A stretch of DNA of 64,000 nucleotides from Distichodus sexfasciatus (taxonomy: Eukaryota > Chordata > Actinopteri > Characiformes > Distichodontidae): positions 6,942,319 to 7,006,318 of the forward strand of contig JAVGVS010000007.1 of assembly GCA_032718565.1 (NCBI GenBank), in the 5' to 3' direction. The position numbers and the translations under genes are program-made. This document shows positions 59,201 to 64,000 of the stretch, one piece after another (position 1 is the first letter of the stretch; every line of letters begins with the position of its first letter). The notes under the pieces are model-generated. The model saw only the letters and a program-made list of their open reading frames with translations. It did not search any database and was not told where the DNA came from.

Positions 59201-60372
59201 TTCAGGTTAAACCATGTCTGGGCCGTCACTGGGCCATCATTCTTTGCGGTATCCGGGCCAGAGAAAATGAATTGTGTGGGCCAGATCTGGCCCAACAGAA
59301 TTTTGCTAACTGGGCACTAGTGGCTGACAATGGCAAACTTCTGGCAGCATATTCTGGCAAACTCCACTGTTTGCCACAAATTAACCATAAGTTTGCTGCA
59401 AACATTTTGTTTTTGTAAGGGGCCAAGCCAATAATTGTCCGTCCGACACTTGCAAAGACCATGAAAGAAATCTTTTTTTTCCTAATCTAGTCATTTAATT
59501 GCACAACTAAAACAATTGTCTTCTTGTTGTTTTCGTTGGTTCATTTTATTGCTTTCAATATTGACTGTGTGTTATTTGGGGGTTTTGTTCACCACTTTGG
59601 GATCAGGTCCTGTTGTTTAAAAAGTGCTTTATAAATAACATGACGACTTATAGGATTAAGTTTCATAAAAATAGGGTTGGGGTCAAGATTTGAGCTCTTC
59701 CTGGTAAGAGAAAAGGATCAGTCTTAGACCACTCTAGCTACACATACGTAGTATGAATGAGAAATTATAATTGCACTGCTACTCACAAACATACAAAAAG
59801 TGTGTATTTCCTACCCTCTATGATAAGTGAGGCTCTCTGAGTGGGCTTCTTGCCAGAGCGGACGCGATATTCGTTGATGGCGTTCTCGATGTCCTGCAGT
59901 TTCTTCAGAGCATTTAGATACGAGGTTTTCCTCTGCTTCTTCAGCTTCTTACTGCTGACGTGAGGATCACTGGCCAAACGCCGCGCCGCCTCCGTGATCT
60001 GAGACTGGATAGCAAACTCCCTCTCCAAACGCTCCAGCTCCTCCTCCTAATACACACACACACACACGCACACAGACACAGAGTAAGATAAGATCCCACG
60101 TTAGCACATACGTAACCATAAAAGTGCCACTTGCTTAGGCCAAAACAAACCACACGATCCTTCATATCATGCTCTAAAAGCCAGCCAAAATACACCCGGA
60201 GAGTGACAACGGAGCTTAAGGAAGTGAGTAATCCACATAACACACACACTCCTTACTATCTTCCACTTTTCAAAGGGAGAGAACCTGAGGCACCGATGTT
60301 TCATCAACAGTTTTGATAAACAGCTCTACTTTATCTAATCCCGAATTTTTAACAGCCTTGCTCATTTATTTA

Positions 60373-60425
<53 letters not shown>

Positions 60426-60517
60426 GGTTCTTTCCGTTCGTCATGCCCTTTTTCTAACTCTTCCTCTGGTATAAACTCCTACACTCATGCCAGGCTGGAG
60501 ACTAGAGCTATTTATAG

Positions 60518-60551
<34 letters not shown>

Positions 60552-61827
60552 CTGGAAATTCTGATTCTGGTATAAAAGAAGATTAGAAAACAAGACATTT
60601 CTGGTCAGAAGCACAAAGCCAGGTTAAGTTTCAAGAGTGTAAGGATGTGTGTGTGATAATAGTAAGTTGGCACTGAAGATGGCGGCATTGTTGTGAGACC
60701 CCTTAACCAGAAATGTTTTCTTGTGTTTAATTTTAGTATTTACTGTTTGTTAGCAATGTTCCAAGTCTGACTGTGTAGGACTGTCAAACTTCACTGGACA
60801 TTAGATGCTACATTTGCAAATGACACTTTGCACAGAAGTTAAATGTAGATATTTTTATTAGCATGAGTGATTATTTGCACAGTGCACCACAACCAAATGT
60901 GACCTGTGCATTTGATCCATCCGTGAAGAAGCTGATGTGAAGCACGCAGGGAGCAGTACCTTGCTCATAAGTATCTCAGTCGTATCTTTGGGGCAGATGG
61001 TGGCGTAACGGTTAGGGCGTTTGCCCCGTGATCAGAAGGTCGCCGGTTCAAATCCCAGACCAGTAAAGTTACCACTGAGGTACTCATGAGCAAGGCACCG
61101 TCCCCAAGCACTGCCTTTTGGGTGCTGCTCATGTCAACTGTCCCTTCACGGAGGGGTCAAATGCAGAGGTCACATTTCGTTGTGTGCTGTGCTGTGGTGT
61201 GTTCATAATGACAAACAGTCACTGATTTTAACTTTACCGGTACAGGGCTTGAACTGGCGACCCTCCGATCCAGCGATACATTAGTCAATAAAGTGATTTG
61301 ATTAGAAATTCCACATGGGTTTGTAGTGCAGAGGTGACAATGAACCCACCTCTCCTTTGGGCAGAATCTTCTGTTCGTCCAGCTTGAAGGCTGTTCCGAT
61401 TTTGCGTCGCACTGTGGGCGGCTCCTCCCCCGGGTCCAGAGGGTACTCTTTAGGGAGCTTTCCTGTCAGTTCCTGAGACATAAAACACACACACACACAC
61501 ACAAATATATTAATACACACAAACAAAGTGATGTGTGTGAGTGGATGTATAGCTCTGTGAAATTAAGTGTGTGTGGTTTTAATGCTTGTGATAGCGAGTG
61601 TGAGGGCTTGGAGGCACATGTAGTGAACACTGTGCGTGTGTGTTTGCAGGTTTTGTGCTGGCTGTAGAAACCGCTACTGTGTGTGTGTCTCACCGCTTCT
61701 CTAATACAGATGCTTTTCAGCTCCTCTATCCTCTGTCTCAGAGTCTCCTCCAAAGCCTCCTGTCGGGCACGCAGAGCTGCCAACATGTCCTTCTTAGCGG
61801 TCTGAGAGCTGTCAGACTCCTGAGAAC
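50370..61827 (-). CDS. frmd4a: FERM domain-containing protein 4A, C-terminal part (5' exons outside window)
   Basis: A scaffold protein of epithelial and neuronal cells; in mammals it binds cytohesin/Par3 complexes and acts in polarity and Arf6 regulation. Exons in gene order: 61827-61694, 61472-61350, 60046-59815, 57692-57636, 56896-56659, 56253-56098, 55819-55002, 53147-53051, 50433-50370. Phases agree throughout; this gives about 638 aa and a TAG stop at 50372-50370. The first exon opens after an acceptor with SQESDSSQTAKKDMLAALRA, so the FERM-domain exons lie to the right of the window. Landmarks: the coiled-coil-like ALEETLRQRIEELKSICIRE, ERLEREFAIQSQITEAARRL, the proline-rich GLPPRPPSHSRPPPPQSLEG, MWSESSLDEPYERVKKRSSH, SSSEHYYPSSGSNPNYCTLA and YRIKEYPLYTEGSSPSAVVV. 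The end TAENSPTEDRSPSHQSTDQ parallels the human C-terminus. A Ser/Thr-rich segment of human exon 22-23 type appears shortened. Confidence 0.93.
51000..51165 (+). mobile_element. retrotransposon-like 3' tail
   Basis: Third copy of the family at 28030 and 39230: CTATCTTTAGTTTAAAGTTT, GGAGTCACATCATCTCATCC and GATGACAAAGTTTCCTTTGA. Lies in the last frmd4a intron. Confidence 0.6.
51778..51847. repeat. perfect 23-bp inverted repeat with a 24-nt loop
   Basis: TTTTAGGTTCTTGAAGATGT at 51779-51798 is exactly mirrored by ACATCTTCAAGAACCTAAAA at 51827-51846, and the pairing extends a few bases at either end. The right flank (TTGCCTTTGATTCAAGCTTT) belongs to the dispersed repeat also seen at 23650-23830. 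Confidence 0.8.
52410..52590 (-). mobile_element. tRNA-derived SINE, nearly full length
   Basis: On the plus strand, in reverse order: ATTTACATTTATAGCACTTA (tail), CACTTATCCAGAGCGACAT, CTTGGGGTTAAGCGTCTTG (body) and GGATTTGAACCCATGACC (B-box). Lies in a frmd4a intron. Confidence 0.8.
53150..53256. repeat. CA and TA microsatellites flanking a frmd4a exon
   Basis: CA repeats at 53153-53180 and TA/CA repeats at 53217-53255, starting only a few bases upstream (in gene terms) of the exon 53147-53051. Confidence 0.85.
54590..54720 (-). mobile_element. SINE without tail
   Basis: Plus-strand text CAATTTGGGGTTAAGGGTCT, ACCCAGTGGTGTTAATGCTG and TCTTACCCCTAGACCACTAG match the body and head of the copy at 52410-52590. 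The 3' tail is missing. Confidence 0.65.
54746..54928. mobile_element. 183-bp hAT-type MITE with target duplication
   Basis: It is flanked by exact 8-bp CCTTATAC copies (54738-54745 and 54929-54936). The terminal inverted repeats are about 48 bp with few mismatches; the left begins CAGCAGTTCCCAAACCCAGT and the right ends CTGGGTTTGGGAAACGCTG. Almost the whole element is arm. Lies in a frmd4a intron about 70 bp from the large exon at 55002. Confidence 0.9.
58500..58720 (-). mobile_element. tRNA-derived SINE (GGTACTCATGAGCAA family), diverged
   Basis: Plus-strand text AATGTGATCTCTGCATTTGA, TTACTCATGAGTACCTCAGT and AACTGGTCCC match the family in reverse. The head abuts the repeat at 58718. Confidence 0.7.
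58718..59421. mobile_element. GGCCC/TGGCAA-rich element with inverted ends
   Basis: The left end CCCTTACAAAAATTT and the right end TTTTGTTTTTGTAAGGGGCC are inverted copies. The interior has two kinds of repeated phrase: TTGGCAAAT/TTTGC-type units, and CTGGGCCGTCA / GGGCCAT-type units. No transposase frame. Its left end lies exactly at the SINE 58500-58720 head. Confidence 0.6.
60371..60550. repeat. CT, CA and CA microsatellites
   Basis: CT repeats at 60377-60406, CA repeats at 60407-60424 and a second CA run at 60520-60548, in a frmd4a intron. Confidence 0.9.
60850..61235. mobile_element. two SINEs in head-to-head inverted arrangement
   Basis: 60850-60985 is a minus-strand copy cut off before its tRNA-like head (plus text CACAACCAAATGTGACCTGT, CTTGCTCATAAGTATCTCAG). 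It is followed at once by a plus-strand copy beginning GGGGCAGATGGTGGCGTAAC at 60991, with good A- and B-boxes (GGTTCAAATCCC) and the full body, ending near 61235. A further minus-strand scrap (ACCGGTACAGGGCTTGAACT) follows to about 61275. Confidence 0.75.
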
Positions 61828-63499
61828 CTGCACACACACACACACATAAACATCTGGATCACAAACTGTTTGACATTTTAAAAGGCTAACAAACTTACGC
61901 CAGACAAAACCTCAACAATAAGCCTGACCTTTCTTTAAAGTAAAGAATGAAAGTGTGTGTGTGTATTTGTGTGTGTGTGGTTAGATTTCCATCACAATAT
62001 TTTACAGGGCAGCCCGTACATGTGTAAGGGTGTTTACGGAAAGTACAGGAAGCAGAGTTCCAACAGGACAGCGATTGTTCAACAGAGGTCCCATGTGGAC
62101 CTGAGCTATTGTGTGTGTGTGTTGGGGTATGAGTACACCTGTTTTGAGGGACGCAAAAATGTTAAAGGAAATGCGTGGAATGTTCTGATAAGAAATTAAC
62201 TGGCTTTAACAAAGATAAACACAAAAGCAGGCACATCTAGTGAACATTGAGTAAATTCTAATTTATTTTGTGTAAAATAATTATGAATATTTTTAACACA
62301 TTTAACTTTGTTCTACACACACATAGCTCTTGGGCTTCAGGCCCATATTAAAGCTGTTGTGCATATGTGTCATTCTTTTCATTCGGTGAGGCAAGCACAC
62401 ACACACACACACACACACACATGCGCACACACACACACACGCATCAGTGAGGATTGGAGCCAGGGAGTTGTCCTTAACACTTCTAGACAGGGGTCAGGGT
62501 CAACCAAGCAGTCAGGGTCAGCAGTGTATGTGTGTGTGGGTGCATGTGTGTCAATATTGAGGGGTCACGAGTGTGTACTCTGTATTGACACAAACGGACG
62601 TGAGAATTGTCTGGGAATCAGTGAAGGGTCAGTTTAAAAATGAGCAGCCATGACCTGAGTCGGAACTGTGTCTTTAAATCTTCAGGAAATGTAAAGCAAT
62701 GTCCCGATTCCTCACGCCAGTGCTCATAAATCGCCAGTGAAAGCTTTAAGCTGCAGGGTGTTTCCTGCACTCACACCAAGGCAACACTTTGCTTTTTAAG
62801 ACTGCCATGAGTGTGTGTGTGTGTGTGTGTGCGTAGTGAGGTAGAGAGAGAAAGGAGAACAGTTTCCACTCATCTGGATCACAACCCACCAAAAAAAAAA
62901 GTTAGGCCTCAATCTCTTTCTCTGGAAAGATTCAGACAGAGTAAGACGTATTTGATTCTCTGCGTCTGTGTCTTTACACATAAATCTCCACGGAAACATG
63001 CATGAGGATCTACGGTGAACTTGTCAAGCAGACACAGTTTGTGCAGACGGGACACGCCATAAGAACGGCTCCAAACCCCCCAACCGTACCGGCGGACACA
63101 CACTTATGCACACACAGCCTAATTCTGTCAGTGGAACAGAGGGGCATTGTTCTAGAAAAGTAAGGACAAAGCTGGCCGCCTCTTCTACCCCTTCCATCCC
63201 TCCCCCATCCCTCTTTACCTCCCTTCATCCATCTCCCCTTAAATCTGTCCATCCATTCGGCACTAAATTTAGAAGAGAGGCCTCACAGCTCCCAGGCAGA
63301 GCGCTGAGGTAGTTCTGGTGGAGTTGCTGGTGTATCTTGTGATATACACCCTTGATGATGTGGAAACAAGGGCTCAACCGATAAGCGATCGTACCAATAA
63401 TATCAACCTATATGAACTCATTTCTGATAAAGTAAAAATCTTCATTTACATGTGCCAATAAATAACAATTAAAAACAGAAACAGGTCTGAAAATGGATC

Positions 63500-63665
63500 T
63501 TTTAAACGTTTCTGAAGACGCACATCCAGAGCAACTTCAGTTCCCTAAGTCTCCCTGAAGTAACGTGGGGTTAAGGGTCTTCCTTAGGAACCGGACAGTG
63601 GTAATGCTGGAAGTAGGACTTGAACCCACAACCTCTTGGTAAAATCCTACCACTATGCTGTAAAA
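63500..63665 (-). mobile_element. tRNA-derived SINE
   Basis: Plus-strand text CACATCCAGAGCAACTTCAG, CGTGGGGTTAAGGGTCTTCC and GGACTTGAACCCACAACC: tail, body and B-box of the family at 52410-52590. Confidence 0.75.
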
Positions 63666-63759
63666 AAAAAAAAATCACTGTACATTTACAGTATAATAAT
63701 TCATACAGAACAGCAGAGTTCTCAATCATTTATTACAATTTTCGGCAAGTAGGGGTCAG

Positions 63760-63900
63760 AGAACTGGCCCTGTGATCGGATGGTCACCGGTTCAGTTCCC
63801 TGACAGGTAAAGGTTTCACTAAGGTACTCATAAGCAAGGTACCCGTCCCTAAGCACTGCTCCATGGGCACTGCATGTCAGCTGCCCACTGCTCCTATGTA
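63760..63900 (+). mobile_element. tRNA-derived SINE (GGTACTCATGAGCAA family), 3' cut
   Basis: TGTGATCGGATGGTCACCGG, TTCACTAAGGTACTCATAAG and CACTGCATGTCAGCTGCCC match the 46727-46960 copy. It stops where the next SINE begins. Confidence 0.7.
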
Positions 63901-64000
63901 GGAACGTTTGTGGTTGTGGTTGGGATTCATGGGTTCGAGTCCTACATCTAGCACTACCATCACTGGGTCCCTGAAATGAGGAAAATGGAAGCCACTCTGG
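63901..64000 (+). mobile_element. tRNA-derived SINE, continues past the window edge
   Basis: Head with GGGTTCGAGTCC (B-box), then CTAGCACTACCATCACTGGG and GGAAGCCACTCTGG, running to the edge. Confidence 0.7.

Larger units (their letters stand above)
61828..64000. other. frmd4a intron running off the right edge
   Basis: No exon seen. It holds CA/TG microsatellites (61957-61985, 62396-62442, 62812-62832) and SINE copies listed separately. The frames at 61957-62637 are driven by TG/CA repeats. Confidence 0.6.

Overview
This is vertebrate nuclear DNA, almost certainly from a teleost fish. All genes are split by GT-AG introns, the recognisable proteins match vertebrate orthologues closely, and the sequence between exons is AT-rich and full of fish-type tRNA-derived SINEs, short inverted-repeat DNA elements and CA/TA/GA microsatellites. 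There are no bacterial-style operons. I cannot name the species.

Five protein-coding genes were assembled by matching translated exons to families and checking that splice phases stay consistent. (1) 1935-7688 (+): a complete carnitine palmitoyltransferase 1, best fit cpt1b, 18 coding exons and 770 aa. (2) 13291-9418 (-): complete sephs1, 8 coding exons and 392 aa, the same length as the human protein as I recall it. (3) 23364-16803 (-): bend7, a BEN-domain gene with 9 coding exons; the first coding exon was not found. (4) 31366-37396 (+): complete prpf18, a U5-associated splicing factor, with one GC-AG intron and a possible 27-nt microexon. (5) 61827-50370 (-): the 3' part of frmd4a, 9 exons and about 638 aa; the FERM-domain exons lie beyond the right edge.

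The order sephs1-bend7-prpf18-frmd4a reproduces the gene neighbourhood I know from human 10p13, which supports the gene names. cpt1b lies elsewhere (22q) in human, so its adjacency here is fish-specific or lost in mammals. cpt1b and sephs1 converge, bend7 and prpf18 diverge, and prpf18 and frmd4a converge across about 13 kb with no recognisable gene. The genes do not form one pathway: they serve mitochondrial fatty-acid entry, selenophosphate-related metabolism, BEN-domain chromatin binding, mRNA splicing and cortical/polarity scaffolding.

Between bend7 and prpf18 is a small cluster of tRNA genes and decayed copies (24.5-26.6 kb): one good intron-containing tRNA-Arg(UCU), one good tRNA-Thr(AGU) and at least six degenerate relatives, partly in a duplicated unit of about 0.6 kb. 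Transposable elements fill most of the rest. Several insertions can be dated relative to each other, including a SINE inside a hAT-like element with both target-site duplications visible, and a GCCGG-rich inverted-repeat element inside a retrotransposon-like tail. A short interstitial telomere-type repeat lies at 39690. I found no evidence of an undescribed multi-gene system; the best leads are the tRNA cluster, the prpf18 splicing oddities and the nested elements.
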